Source of the DNA: Marthasterias glacialis
Taxonomy: Eukaryota > Echinodermata > Asteroidea > Forcipulatida > Asteriidae
Assembly (NCBI GenBank): GCA_911728455.2
Contig: OU452222.1
Location: forward strand, 3,291,592-3,355,591
Direction of reading: 5' to 3'
DNA: 64,000 bases
Part shown: piece after piece, positions 1 through 9,893 of the stretch
Position numbering within the stretch: position 1 is the first letter of the stretch
Layout of the letters: every line of letters starts with the position of its first letter
Position numbers and translations under genes: made by a program
The notes under the pieces: model-generated
Databases searched by the model: none
Told to the model about the DNA's origin: nothing
Seen by the model: only the letters and a program-made list of their open reading frames with translations

Positions 1-135
1 ATTAGGTTGGGGTGGGACTATTTAATGTATCGAACCATTTATTTGTGTATTTTATCAATCTCATTTTTTGGGGGTAAGGGTTCTGAGCAGGGGGAGGGGT
101 CAGGCCCCCTGCCCCCTGGTTACGCCACTACCCAT
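1..135 (-). repeat. hAT-like MITE copy, truncated by window edge
   Basis: Reading the minus strand from 135 gives a TAGTGGCGTAACCAGG-type end, then a C-rich segment, then AT-rich sequence ending near GACTATTTAATG. The complete copy at 6884-7072 has the same order, so this is a second member lying inside intron 3 of BLOC1S4. The far end is outside the window. Confidence 0.6.
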
Positions 136-186
136 GTTGGCTATAACTGTTCAATCTAGTTATGGTTGGCCAGCAGATATACTTAC

Positions 187-288
187 CTCAAGTTGGTCAA
201 TCTTGGTGAATATTTGTCTGATTTCTTGAGCTTTCTCATGTATGCCTGGAAGACTTCTATTCAAAGACAAAGAGGAATCCGTGCGGAT
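187..288 (-). CDS. BLOC1S4: BLOC1S4 coding exon 3 (partial gene)
   Basis: Minus-strand exon of 102 nt (34 codons) between an acceptor (TTTGATCCAG) and a strong donor (GAG/GTAAGTAT), phase 0 at both ends. It encodes IRTDSSLSLNRSLPGIHEKA followed by QEIRQIFTKIDQLE. This matches the conserved helical core of BLOC-1 subunit 4, where the human protein has a DSS...P.IH.KA.E.R.I...ID.LE pattern. The rest of the protein (about half, if close to the roughly 217-residue human form) lies off the left edge. Confidence 0.88.
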
Positions 289-570
289 CTGGATCAAAGA
301 TGAAAGAAATTCAATTTACACTCAAATAAGATACATCAAACGCTTATATTACTTCCAACATTGCAGATGATAAAAAAGTTAAGTTGAGGCAAACTTGATG
401 AAATCAGTGTTCATTGAGGCCAAGGGGATTGTCGAATATGGAGTTCTGAAATGTAGCCCTGGGATTCCATTTAAATATTTTAAGCTCTGTTGGTTGTTAT
501 ATTATAATGAAATAAACATAAAATCCTTCTTTATGCCATTTTTTATTGGAAGACTGGAAACTATTCTTAC

Positions 571-642
571 CATATCCACCACCGCACAGAATTCATCTAG
601 TCGAGTCAGCATTGCCTCAATCTTTTCATCCAGCTGCTGTTT
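571..642 (-). CDS. BLOC1S4: BLOC1S4 coding exon 2
   Basis: Minus-strand exon of 72 nt (24 codons), phase 0 at both ends, acceptor TATTCTAG and donor ATG/GTAAGAA. It encodes KQQLDEKIEAMLTRLDEF then CAVVDM. The LTRLDEF...DM string aligns with the LTRVDEF...DM region of vertebrate BLOC1S4, and it joins exon 3 to give VVDMIRTDSS without a frame break. The acidic, leucine-spaced composition fits the coiled-coil nature of BLOC-1 subunits. Confidence 0.88.
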
Positions 643-874
643 CTAGAATAGAATAATGTAGAAAATACACTCTCGTCAGGATTTGCTCAAGCTAACATCT
701 TTCCCCTTCATGCCCCCCGCCCCATCCACCTACCGCCCACAACCAGATAAAAACACTTGCAAAACACACCCATGATTGGCATGATGATCGTAGAAGTGTA
801 GTTTCTGCTTTACAATAGTTTAGTTTAATTTAACTTCAAATTGTTACACTTTAGGCAACGCAGGCTTTAAATAC

Positions 875-1012
875 CTCTCTTTGAGGGTTAATCAAAACAT
901 ATCCGGCAAAATCCATCGCTGTTTCTTCTAAAATCTCCTCGGTTGTTTTATCTTCATCAGTTAATTTATCTTCGGTACCATCACTTGTTTCCGATGTCAC
1001 GGGACTCGCCAT
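875..1012 (-). CDS. BLOC1S4: BLOC1S4 coding exon 1 with start codon; BLOC-1 subunit 4 (cappuccino)
   Basis: Minus-strand exon of 138 nt (46 codons) from ATG at 1012 to donor GAGAG/GTATTT. It begins MASPVTSETSDGTEDKLTDE, an acidic disordered leader, and ends AMDFAGYVLINPQRE, matching the AAGYAACLLP-like stretch before the helical core in vertebrate BLOC1S4. Joined to exons 2 and 3 it gives 104 residues with no stop. The start was chosen because the frame upstream runs into the 25-bp repeat array and family homology begins after this ATG. As a family, BLOC1S4 is a small cytosolic subunit of BLOC-1, which sorts cargo from endosomes to lysosome-related organelles. The vertebrate gene is, to my knowledge, intronless, so a split into three or more exons is a lineage difference. 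Identification is by motif reading, not database search. Confidence 0.85.
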
Positions 1013-1340
1013 TTTGCTTTCTGAATGTTGATATCCGCTATTATACCACTTGGTGGCGCTATAACACTTTAGTGGGTTTTTTTTTCTATAATTGGTGGCG
1101 CTATAACACTTTAGTGGTTGGCGCTGTAACGCTTTATTGTTGGGTTTTTTCACTCCTCTCAGCGGGAAGCCCGTTTAAGCATCGTAACTTGCAAAACTTT
1201 CCAACCTCAGCGATACATTGTAATTATGAAACGGAGGTACATTTCCACCCATTTGATTATGCCAAAAGAAAGGGGCAAATAATACCAACTACATGTACAA
1301 GCACCAAACCAAAGAAAAGTCACACTGGGTTGGGGGACAC
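1013..1340 (-). promoter_or_regulatory. BLOC1S4 upstream region with threefold 25-bp repeat
   Basis: This is the region directly upstream of the BLOC1S4 start. Copies of TTGGTGGCGCTATAACACTT plus TAGTGG lie at about 1050-1075 and 1092-1117, with a diverged third copy at 1118-1140. A poly-T run separates the first two. Position suggests 5'UTR or core promoter. No TATA box in the expected orientation was recognised, and promoter function is inferred from location only. Confidence 0.35.
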
Positions 1341-1522
1341 AATTCTAATCTAATCTAAACTAAAATAATAAGATAAGTCAAAAGTTTAAAAAAAATGCGT
1401 TTGCCAACAGTTCTGATTGAAAACAAATTTTCTTTTAGCACTCGGTCCTTCTCTCTAAAATTTAACACAGTTTCTCATACTGAAAATAAAAATAAACACT
1501 TCCCTGGCTTCCCCATAATTCA
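1341..1522 (+). repeat. Direct repeat, copy 1
   Basis: A 182-bp segment starting AATTCTAATCTAATC and ending at CTTCCCCATAATT recurs at 1729-1910 with only scattered substitutions. The offset is 388 bp, so this looks like a local tandem duplication. No coding content was seen. Confidence 0.85.
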
Positions 1523-1559
1523 CAATTAACCAGTGTTGCCATTAAATCTTTCTTACAAA

Positions 1560-1635
1560 GAAAATGCCCAAAATCAAAGTGAGACTGAAAGCTTGATATA
1601 GTCTGGTCCCTTGTTGTGTATAAACAGCAACACTT
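1560..1635 (-). repeat. Dispersed repeat (CCAGACTA family), copy 1
   Basis: The minus strand reads GGGACCAGACTATATCAAG followed by a TCTCACTTTG segment. This resembles segments at 3815-3930, 17655-17770 and 37925-38035 that carry CCAGACTATTTTGCCCTT then AGCCTC...TTTGGTT. The family was not recognised. Confidence 0.4.
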
Positions 1636-1728
1636 ACAATCATTACTGTGTGCACAGGAAACCTGACACATGGCATTTGACATTAGAGTACATAACACAG
1701 ATGAAGATCTGATCAAGCAACTTTTGAA

Positions 1729-1910
1729 AATTCTAATCTAATCTAAACTAAAATAATAAGATAAGTCAAAAGTAAAAAAAAATGCGTTTGCCAAAAATTC
1801 TGATTGAAAACAAATTTTCTTTTAGCACTCGGTCCTTCTTTCTAAAATTTGACACAGTTTCTCATACTGAAAATAAAAATAAACACTTCCCTGGCTTCCC
1901 TATAATTTAC
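1729..1910 (+). repeat. Direct repeat, copy 2
   Basis: Second member of the 182-bp direct repeat pair, same orientation and same length as 1341-1522. Confidence 0.85.
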
Positions 1911-2951
1911 TTCCGCGCCCGAGCATGCAGATGAAAAAAAAAATCACAAAAAATTGAATAGCGCCACCATGCGTCAGCGCTCTCTTAGTTACGAAGCCAC
2001 TCGACTGACTGAGCAGCTAGCAGCAGTAGCATGCAGCAGCAGCAGTGGTCGGCGGCATAATCAGATAATCAATACATGAAATCTTCCTAAATGATTCGAA
2101 TTCAATGACTCGGCTTCAACGCTTCTCAAATTAAATTCAACTAGGAACCTAAGTCCAAAGCTTGGTGTAATCCCATACATGTAAGTATGCTTTGTAATGA
2201 ATTTGTATATGTATTATTTGGTTGTGGAAGGGTATCATTTTGTTGACAAGCAGACGACATTGTTCATTATGTATGACATGACATGAGTTACAAATATACA
2301 AATGCAACTGGCACGACGACTGGTGCGGTGGTGGTAAGTAAGATTCTCCGCGATACTTTGCCAAGTTTGTGAACGAAATTGACTGTTTATTTTTCGTCAA
2401 ACCATTTCAACAAAATCGATAAGAAAATTTGTTCCTGATTCATTAGTATTTTTTGTTATGCGAATTGCATGCCCGTTTTAAATGAGTAATTTCCTCTTTT
2501 TTTTAGGCTACCTATTTTTAGCTAGGGCATTATAAATTACAAAATATTAGGCCTTTTTTAGAGGTCTTCAATTTGATGCATTGCTAATGCTAGGGCCAAG
2601 ACCTACACACAGACTAACTTTTTTTGCTTTTTTAGTTTTAGATAATACTTTAAAGTGTCTCTCAAATTGAGTCAAATATAGTCAGTGCAAAAAAAACTAC
2701 AAGTGCATTTGCAGGAAAATATAGGACTTAACCTTGTTTTTGTCAACCTTGTTTTGATATAGCCAACCTCCACTCCTGATGGGGAGTTGGCGTAAGTTTC
2801 ATCTTCTGTTTCAACTACAAAGTTAAACTCTGGAAGCCAGGAAAATCCACCGAAAAACTCCTGAGCTGGCAGAGCATTTGAGGCATAACTTTGTTCTTTA
2901 AAGTATTTGAAATCAAAAAAAAAAATTGGGGGGGTGGGTCAAAAGAATGTT
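1911..2951. other. Intergenic, mostly no recognised content
   Basis: Contains a short CAG-rich stretch near 2010-2048 and a 36-codon ORF at 1969-2079 with a strong GCCACC context. The rest is AT-rich sequence in which I recognise nothing. Confidence 0.4.
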
Positions 2952-3263
2952 GGTTGTTTCGTAACCAAGTCGTTTCGTACCCAGGGTTCATAGCACAGTG
3001 CACAATGACAGTGATTCATAAATTTTAGCCTACTTTGACGGCATTTCCGTTGGAGAACTTTTCGGATTATACTCTCTCTCTCTCTGGTAATTTTTGCTTC
3101 TAAAATCTGTTAACAAAATCTAGTCCCGCGATTGCCGGAGCGAAACTCATTTTATGGAGGCTTTTTGAGATTCAGCTGACCACGCCTACTGGTAGCAGGT
3201 TTGCATGACTAGCTAATCTCCATAATAAAGACTGGGTACGAAACGACTTGAGTACGAAACGAC
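2952..3263. mobile_element. TIR element with doubled GTCGTTTCGTA ends
   Basis: The left end carries GTTTCGTAACCAAGTCG then TTTCGTACCCAG (2952-2984). The right end (3231-3263) is its inverted counterpart, CTGGGTACGAAACGACTT then GAGTACGAAACGACC. Each TIR of about 33 bp therefore contains two copies of a CGTTTCGTA motif. The 312-bp interior has no coding capacity, so this is a nonautonomous DNA transposon of unknown superfamily. No target duplication was identified. Confidence 0.7.
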
Positions 3264-4196
3264 CTGCTTCGGGTCAAAACAATTTTGAAAAAAGGTCAAC
3301 ATTTTTAAATGTTGATTATTCTGAATGGCCCTTTAGAGGAAACTAACGGATGGCTAAGACTCCTCAGAAAAGGGTGCTCCTCCGTAGATATTTCGAATGT
3401 GATACATAATGATGATTTGATTTATTTGAATATAAAATCATAATGCTGTTTATTCAATGGAGGTGTTTATTCGAATTTGCTTTGCAAAAGAAGTCAAAAT
3501 ACCAGACTCAAATGTACTATTCTTGAGGAAAAGTCTCCTGAATCAAATCAGCACTTCTAAGTGCATTTGTTTTCCATTAAGAGTACAACAAAAAGGTGGC
3601 CGAATTTAGCATTCATTTGTTCACGTGTACAGTTAACTATGCAAACATGATTGATAGTAGTATACAAATTTGGATCATGGCATTTTAATTGCCACTGACT
3701 TTACCATTATAAATTGTGGTTTAACTGGTCATAGACAAAACTATAAAGACCATTATCATGCTGACACCATCTCAGTCATGTTCCTTGAATCCATTCACAG
3801 TAATGGATGCTAATATTCATTGTACAAAAAGGAACCAGACTATTTTGCCCTTCCAGCCTCAGTTTGGTTGTATTGATTTGAATGGGAGAAAATCAAGATG
3901 GCCGCACCATGACGAAGGCCTGTTTATCATCAGGGTACAGGTTAATAGAGAGTTAAGCGGCTGTAGTCCTGGCAACCAATAACAATCAATCTAAGTTGAT
4001 TGCTGTAGCCCAACTTAGAGTAATCACCATTAAGTTGGTAAATAAAAGAGCTTAGATTTGGATAGAAGGCGATAATGGAACTGAAATAGTCCTTGACATC
4101 ATTTATAAGCGATTATCAAGTTTATCAAGCGTGAAAATCTATTGTGTTGATGGAAAAATAAAAATGAAACTGCATTCAAAATATTATTAATTTTCT
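3264..4196. repeat. Intergenic with CCAGACTA-family copy (3815-3930)
   Basis: Holds the second copy of the dispersed CCAGACTATTTTGCCCTT sequence, followed by a GATTTGAATGGGA segment also present near 37975. The remainder is unrecognised AT-rich DNA. Confidence 0.4.
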
Positions 4197-4321
4197 ATTT
4201 ATCTCCTCTCCATGGTTAGTCTGATTGTAACTTTGTTACAATGAAAACAAAATCAACTGCTCAGTTACACATGAGACTATGACAGGTACGTCCCACTAAC
4301 TTCTTTGGAGGAGAGATAAAT
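4197..4321. repeat. Hairpin-forming inverted repeat
   Basis: ATTTATCTCCTCTCCA followed by TGGTTAGT at 4197-4220 is mirrored by ACTAAC...TGGAGGAGAGATAAAT at 4295-4321. The 125-bp unit looks like a small MITE or hairpin remnant. Confidence 0.55.
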
Positions 4322-5344
4322 ATTACATGGTGAACGTATTAGCTAGTGTCGTAATTAGAATGAACCAAAAAGAAGTACAATTGTCTAGAGAAAGCCATAT
4401 TAAAGATTGAAAGTTTCAATATTTGATGAAACTATTGAAACGTGGACAGTGTTGTCATATTACAAATTAACATAAAAATGGTCCCACATGAAGGGTTTTC
4501 CCCGCAAGAGTGGTTAGTCTAAATATCTATTGACGTACATTTAGTGTGTGTATGTCAGTAAAACAAAATATAATAATACAAATTATCGGTTCAACATTCC
4601 CAATTTAATTAAGAATGAAATCAAATGCAGACTCTGTGGCTGTGCAGACTTTGTGGCTGACATTTCAAAATTCAGTAGTACGTGAAATTGAATTCAACAA
4701 AACTGAAAAAATATACTCTTGTCAGAATGGGGTTTCTGTGGAAATGGAGTCAACTTGGACAATTGATTGCCATTTATGACTGCTCGGTCAATGGAAGCAA
4801 CAATCAAAGTGTTAAATATAGCTTGGAAAAATTTTGTGAAACTTATTTTCATGTTATTCCATCATGTCCATTCAGAAAAAAATATCTATAAATTAATATC
4901 CTTTTCATTCAAACTAACACTTTAACAAAGCATCATTACGTCAAATCCATGTTAGCCATGTCATGTTTTTTATTATTTTTTTTTTCGTGGAGAAGCTACA
5001 AATCACTAACGTTTGAATTATTTTTCTAAGAGTGAATCTTTAATAAGTCTTAACAATTTGCAAAGAACGTAATGAAGGAAAAGCATCCCACATTTTCTCA
5101 CAAGCAACTCGCTCTAAAGAGCTTGAACAATACAACTTTATTATTATTATTATTTTTTATTTTTTTCATTTTTACCAATAAAGCGTGAATTATAATACAT
5201 GTACCAACATGGCAAGTTTTACACTTCTAAGAAGGTAAACTGGTTAAGTATGCGTACAGTACATTCAGCGCTGTAAACTTGTTACATGAAGACTTAGAAA
5301 GTAAGTGGTATAAAGTCAAACATGTTAAAAATTGGCACATTTAG
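4322..5344. other. Intergenic, nothing recognised
   Basis: AT-rich sequence with short homopolymer runs. The open frames here are short and show no family resemblance. Confidence 0.4.
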
Positions 5345-5475
5345 GCTTGATACTTCACAGAGGCGTTGGGGGCAGTTGCCTCCATCCCCCTGGTCATTGC
5401 CTTGGTGCCCTTTGAAATGTTCCAGTAGACATATTAAACTCCCTCGTAGAGGGGCCCTTTACCTTTTTCACCTCC
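5345..5475 (-). mobile_element. CAGGCC-family element, truncated copy
   Basis: The minus strand matches the body of the 12344-12522 element: AGAGGGGCCCTTTACC region, CATTTCAAAGGGCACCAAGG, and AATGACCAGGGGG then GGAGGCAACTGCC. The terminal CAGGCC ends are not clear here. Confidence 0.6.
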
Positions 5476-6883
5476 ATGCTTTCACGAATGAAAAACTGTC
5501 TTTCCCTTGCAACAACATGGAGTCATGTAAAGTTAAATAGATTATGTTTGGAAGGGTATGGGAGGCTTTCCTATTGTACATGGTGAAGATTTTTACCCGG
5601 ACCACTTCGGTATTAAATCCTCACGACTAATTGCAATTCTTAGTCAAATACAGACGTTGCTATTGCATTTTTCAAACTGAAACTCATTGTATTATCAAAC
5701 TCGGGAGTGAATGCCCCCACGTCAGGTTAGTCCACCAGAAGTACTGAAGTACAGTACAATTGTTACCATGACAAAGTCAATAACCCACACTGACGTCACA
5801 CCCTGCAAACAAACTTTCCGTATTTTTTTCTATAAATACATTGAAAAGGGAGATGGGAGAATAGAGATAAAGAGTTCCTCAAGATGTGTGTATATACCAG
5901 GTCAGACAGTTGTTGATACAGAAACCATTGAATGGCTTCTTTTAAGAAAGAAGGAAGGAAGAGAGCGGTCCTTGGAGCAAGACAATGTTGATCTTCAGGG
6001 GAAGTTGCCCATTCTCTACAAACCCTTGAGATTGTCCAGTGTGAACCGTATCCAGGTCTTCCTTGCATACGGTGTCTAATCTTAGAACGTATTATCTTAC
6101 ATGTTCTTCCTCTTTGTTCTTTGACAATTTCTATTCAGGCCTCCTCAAGGATCACATTTTAATGCCATGTATGTGGGAATCCAAGGATCCCTCTATGTTT
6201 GAGACTTATAAAAATACAAAAATAAAAGTGATATTACATCATCCCTCGCCACCCCCATTATTCACTGACAACCCGTCTTTAAAAATCTACTCACTTTGTA
6301 TTAAAATGGACAAATTGTCAGGTGGAAAAACTTGTTATTCGTGTGTCATCCCCTCAAGTTCAGAAAGGTTGTGCAAATCAAATTTGCTGGGGAGTATTCT
6401 TGTCAACTTGTTAGTTCTTTGTTAATTTCTATTGGGAATTAAGGGGGAAATGGCTATTTTTCCTTTAATAATAATAAAGATGAAATATTTCCAAATAAAT
6501 TTGACAATAACTTCTACACTATAACTTTTAAGTCACTCCTCGGAGAAAAACACAATCTATTTCCGAAACTAATACTTTCTAGCATGAATAAGGAGGTTAA
6601 CAAAGAAATTCTTTGGAAATGGACTCCCATTGCCTATCTTTAGACCAATCTGTGTTAATCTGCACTGCTGGAAACCGCTGAGGGAAACGGAGGGAAGACA
6701 TACATGTAACTGAACCATACCCTTGAGCGTAGATAATTACAGATACATGACACTGTGGATGGATAATGGAACTGCACAGGTTAAACAGAGCTGTTAAAAA
6801 CACAGACTTACTGTGAATTACCCGTATTTGTGAGTGTTCCTGGAGGGAAATTAACAATGTCCGTATTGAAAATGAAATTCCAA
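5476..6883. other. Intergenic, nothing recognised
   Basis: Two overlapping open frames near 5711-6079 (122 and 90 codons on opposite strands) show no recognisable domain and are treated as chance. No repeat family was recognised. Confidence 0.4.
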
Positions 6884-7072
6884 CAGTGGCGTAACCAGAT
6901 AGTGCCCCCTGCCCCAGAATCCTTGCCCCCAACCCCTCTTCCCCCTTCAATAATATTTAGTCAAATGCACAAATGAATGGTTTGATACTGTACATTAAAT
7001 AGTCTTCCAAAATGATGTCTTTGGCCCTGCATGCCCCCCTCCCCCAAATGAAAATGTCCAGTTACACCACTG
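6884..7072. mobile_element. hAT-like MITE with 8-bp target duplication
   Basis: The element begins CAGTGGCGTAACCAG and ends CCAGTTACACCACTG, an inverted pair. It is flanked by AATTCCAA (6876-6883) and AATTGCAA (7073-7080), an 8-bp duplication with one mismatch. An 8-bp duplication together with CAGTGGCG ends is typical of hAT elements. The 189-bp interior is C-rich then AT-rich and non-coding. Confidence 0.78.
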
Positions 7073-7626
7073 AATTGCAAGAGAGTGTAAAAAGTGATAA
7101 ATTATATTTAAAGTACATAGGCCTATGTGTTAGTCCTTGTGTTTTTTCATTTTTTTATTAGTTACCAATTATTTCTATGTCACCGTTTTTGAAGCGCTGC
7201 AATTTTTTTCTGAGAAACACAGGCAACTGCTTAGACCATACGGTATTTACTTTGCATAAAATGTTTGTTACTGTAGACGGACATTTTATTACTAATTATG
7301 GTTGTCACCAGGAACAAACAAAACAGAAAAGACAATTACTGATGACAGGAAATAAAGAAGTGAACTGAATCACTGTTGCCCGCAGGCATTACTAGCTCCC
7401 TGTTGAATTCAAGGCCATACAAATTTGACTGAAGAAATTCATTTATTTAAATAATGATTTTCTTACTGAAATTACTTGCGTACCTTATTTTACACTCAAA
7501 GGATTCTTCCAAAAATATTTAGATCAGGAAAAAAAAAATCACTATGTTAATATTAACTATTGGCATTAACAAACAATTATACATTTGCTCTACAATGAAA
7601 CAGTGTATTTTACAATGTTTCAATAC

Positions 7627-7825
7627 TTGGGTTCCATTTCATAAAGCTGGTAAGCAGAAAACACCGCTTAGCAAATACTTTTGTTAAATAAAAAAGTGAG
7701 TGGGGCACCAGTCGCAGCTATGTAAACTTCATGGAATTCTCACTGGTAACCTGTTTATGCTAAGCAATATTTTTCTGTGCTAAGCAAGCTTTTGTGCTTG
7801 CAGGCTTTATGAAAGTGTGCCCTGG
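7627..7825. mobile_element. GGGTTCCATTTCATAAAGC-type MITE
   Basis: The ends GGGTTCCATTTCATAAAGC and GGCTTTATGAAAGTGTGCCC are inverted, and the interior repeats the motif TAAGCA/TGCTTA. Related copies lie at about 48193-48384 and 56184-56353. Confidence 0.6.
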
Positions 7826-7949
7826 GTCAAATTTCGTGGCTCTGATTACCGCGAAATTCTGCGCTTACGGCGCGCTGTAAAGCATAAATTTAATTCTGTA
7901 GGCCGTAAGCGCAGAATTCGGCGGTAAGCAGAGCCATGAACTTGGGCCC
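7823..7949. mobile_element. Near-palindromic 127-bp MITE
   Basis: Left GGGTCAAATTTCGTGGCTC and TTCTGCGCTTACGGC are mirrored by GCCGTAAGCGCAGAA and GAGCCATGAACTTGGGCCC. Nearly the whole unit can fold back. A partial relative lies at about 48017-48065. It abuts the preceding MITE. Confidence 0.65.
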
Positions 7950-8424
7950 TGAAGATTTGGGTTTTCGTTGATAGTTTGCATGTACTGTACAGTAAACAAA
8001 ACGCTGTATCATGTAAGAAAACTTTGATTTAATTTCAACCAGGTGGTGCTCTGTTTATAATAATTTCTCACCCTGTTTAGATTTATTTACATTTCTCACA
8101 TACGTACATATGAAAGTTGGCTCATATTGGAAACAGCTGTTTTTTCTCTTTGTCATCACGCTTGATGACAATTACAGTCTACAATCAATAATGTATATTC
8201 ACCAGTGAAGAAATTCATAGATGCTCATCTTAGGCATGTAATTATTTTCAGAGGTCTGCCTTGTTCACTTTGTAGTCATGTATCTATAGTTTTTTGTTTT
8301 TGTTTGAAACCATACGTAGTACTTAGACAGGTCGAGTCTTAGTTATGATTGGACAATGAGTCCCAATTTTCTTCTTAAAATATCCATCCGTAATACTGCC
8401 ATGTTCTAGATCCCCCCCAAAGAA

Positions 8425-8549
8425 AATCGCGCAACGCAACAATTGCGCGTCAGCATGGAGGATTCACAATGCGGGTGCATCGACGCTCGCATACGGCAGC
8501 CATAACTGCGGTGGTGTAAATACCCATGAACGAGCTGCTCGGATGAGTC
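8425..8549. mobile_element. TATA-flanked MITE, right half
   Basis: Matches the right half of the 35401-35605 element, including CAGCATGGAGGATTCACA, GCGGTGGTGTAAATACCC, and the end AACGAGCTGCTCGGATGAGTC followed by TATA. The left terminus is lost behind a C-run. Confidence 0.65.
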
Positions 8550-9599
8550 TATAACAAAATAAATTGAAATCAAAGCTGTTATGAGCAGTGTTGCACCTTT
8601 AATTTATATATTTTTGATTAGGCAGACGTTTTTTGTTGAGCATGTGGTACATGAACCAGACGAAGGCGGAAATAAGTATTTTTATCAACTGGTTTTTAAT
8701 TTGTGATGATGTTAACATTAGCGTACAAAATGTATATCAATCATAATCTTTCATTGTGAAATGACAGGATATTTTAACAGAGAGCTAAATGTATTCAAAG
8801 TAAATTTATCAAGAAAATTTATTCTAATGATTTTGCAAATTCATGAGATTGCCAGTATATGTAGAATTCTTGTGTTTCCTTTCCATCTTGTGTCACCACA
8901 GTGTTTAGTTGACTTTGCGGTAAACATGTGCAGTGCATGTACTTACAGTTACACCTGGCACGGTTGACCTGAAGATCGAACTAAAGATATGCGTGTACAT
9001 GTATCCATCTTAGATTACCATCCACCGTGAACTCAAGACTTGACAAGACATAACGCACACTCTCAATGATTGATACCATTTTAACATGCCGAAGCAAGAT
9101 TATTGTAAATCCTCATTTCTATGAAGTCCAGGGAAATACAGGAAAGAGATCATTTTTATCAATGTTAATACAAACTGCTTTGGTTTTGTTTTCCTCTTGC
9201 AGGGAAGTATACACATGATATATGCATGGAAGCCTGAAGTGTAATTAAAAGCTGAGTCAACCGTGGAATTTGAATTAGTGTTGGATTTACTATCGATAGT
9301 TAAACCTACTGCAAGTGAGTATTTACTGCAAGGCCTCGTTGAGATCAGAATTCTGAACAGGGACGTTTCTTTGAAGTGCTTATGGGATTCCTGTCTTGTA
9401 TTCGGGGGTAGTGGAATGAACAGTTGATCCACGGTGCCCAATCTCATTACATTAAAGTAAAGAGCTATTAGAAGGCACGACTGTATGCTGTGTGTAACGC
9501 TGGATATCAGAAACTTCACAGCACTTATGAAGATGTGTTGACAACCCAGTGATATCTTATGGACTTAACAGAAAGGAACGAGCGTATTTATGAATTGAC
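8550..9599. other. Intergenic, nothing recognised
   Basis: A 139-codon minus-strand open frame at 9100-9519 shows no domain, no repeats and no splice support, and is not called as a gene. Confidence 0.4.
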
Positions 9600-9837
9600 T
9601 CGAATGAATGGAATAGAGTAATGGCACAAGCACAGCGTAGGTGTAGTGACTGCTCCGTGGCTAGCCTTTGATGTGTGTGTAGAGTCGTTCAGAAATCAGA
9701 GGTCTTGAAGAGATCACACTGCTAACGATGGCTTACACTGTCGCTATTTCTCCCGAGGTGTGAGGTGAGGCTGTTGTTAAAGACTTGTGAATGTACATGT
9801 ACTTAGCAACCACTGGCTTGTGAATCGGATCGAAAGA
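9600..9837 (+). promoter_or_regulatory. Putative 5'UTR/promoter of the NWD-like gene
   Basis: Sequence directly upstream of the candidate first coding exon, less AT-rich than its surroundings. It contains several short upstream ATG frames that stop before 9838. No TATA box is evident. The call depends on the exon at 9838 being real. Confidence 0.25.
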
Positions 9838-9893
9838 ATGGGCAGTACCTGCTCATCCTCCCAGAGTGTCAACGGCGAAACCACAAGTAAAAA
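9838..9893 (+). CDS. NWD-like gene, candidate first coding exon
   Basis: ATG at 9838 opens MGSTCSSSQSVNGETTSK and reaches a consensus donor AAA/GTAAGTG after two bases of the next codon (phase 2). Exon 2 at 50869 starts with one C before ATGGGT, so the join supplies codon AAC and keeps the frame open: ...TTSK-N-MGNRRSS. Gly2 with Ser6 fits the N-myristoylation consensus, and Cys5 is a possible palmitoylation site. Support is the donor, the phase match and the lipidation motif. Against it is the 41-kb intron, which could hide another exon, and the fact that exon 2 has its own MGxxxS start. The exon could also belong to an unrecognised transcript. Confidence 0.5.

Noticed and set aside
5711-6079. 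122-codon plus ORF
   Set aside because: No motif or family resemblance, and an equally long shadow frame on the other strand.
9100-9519. 139-codon minus-strand ORF upstream of NWD exon 1
   Set aside because: No recognisable domain, composition like the surrounding AT-rich DNA, and no splice or start context that stands out.
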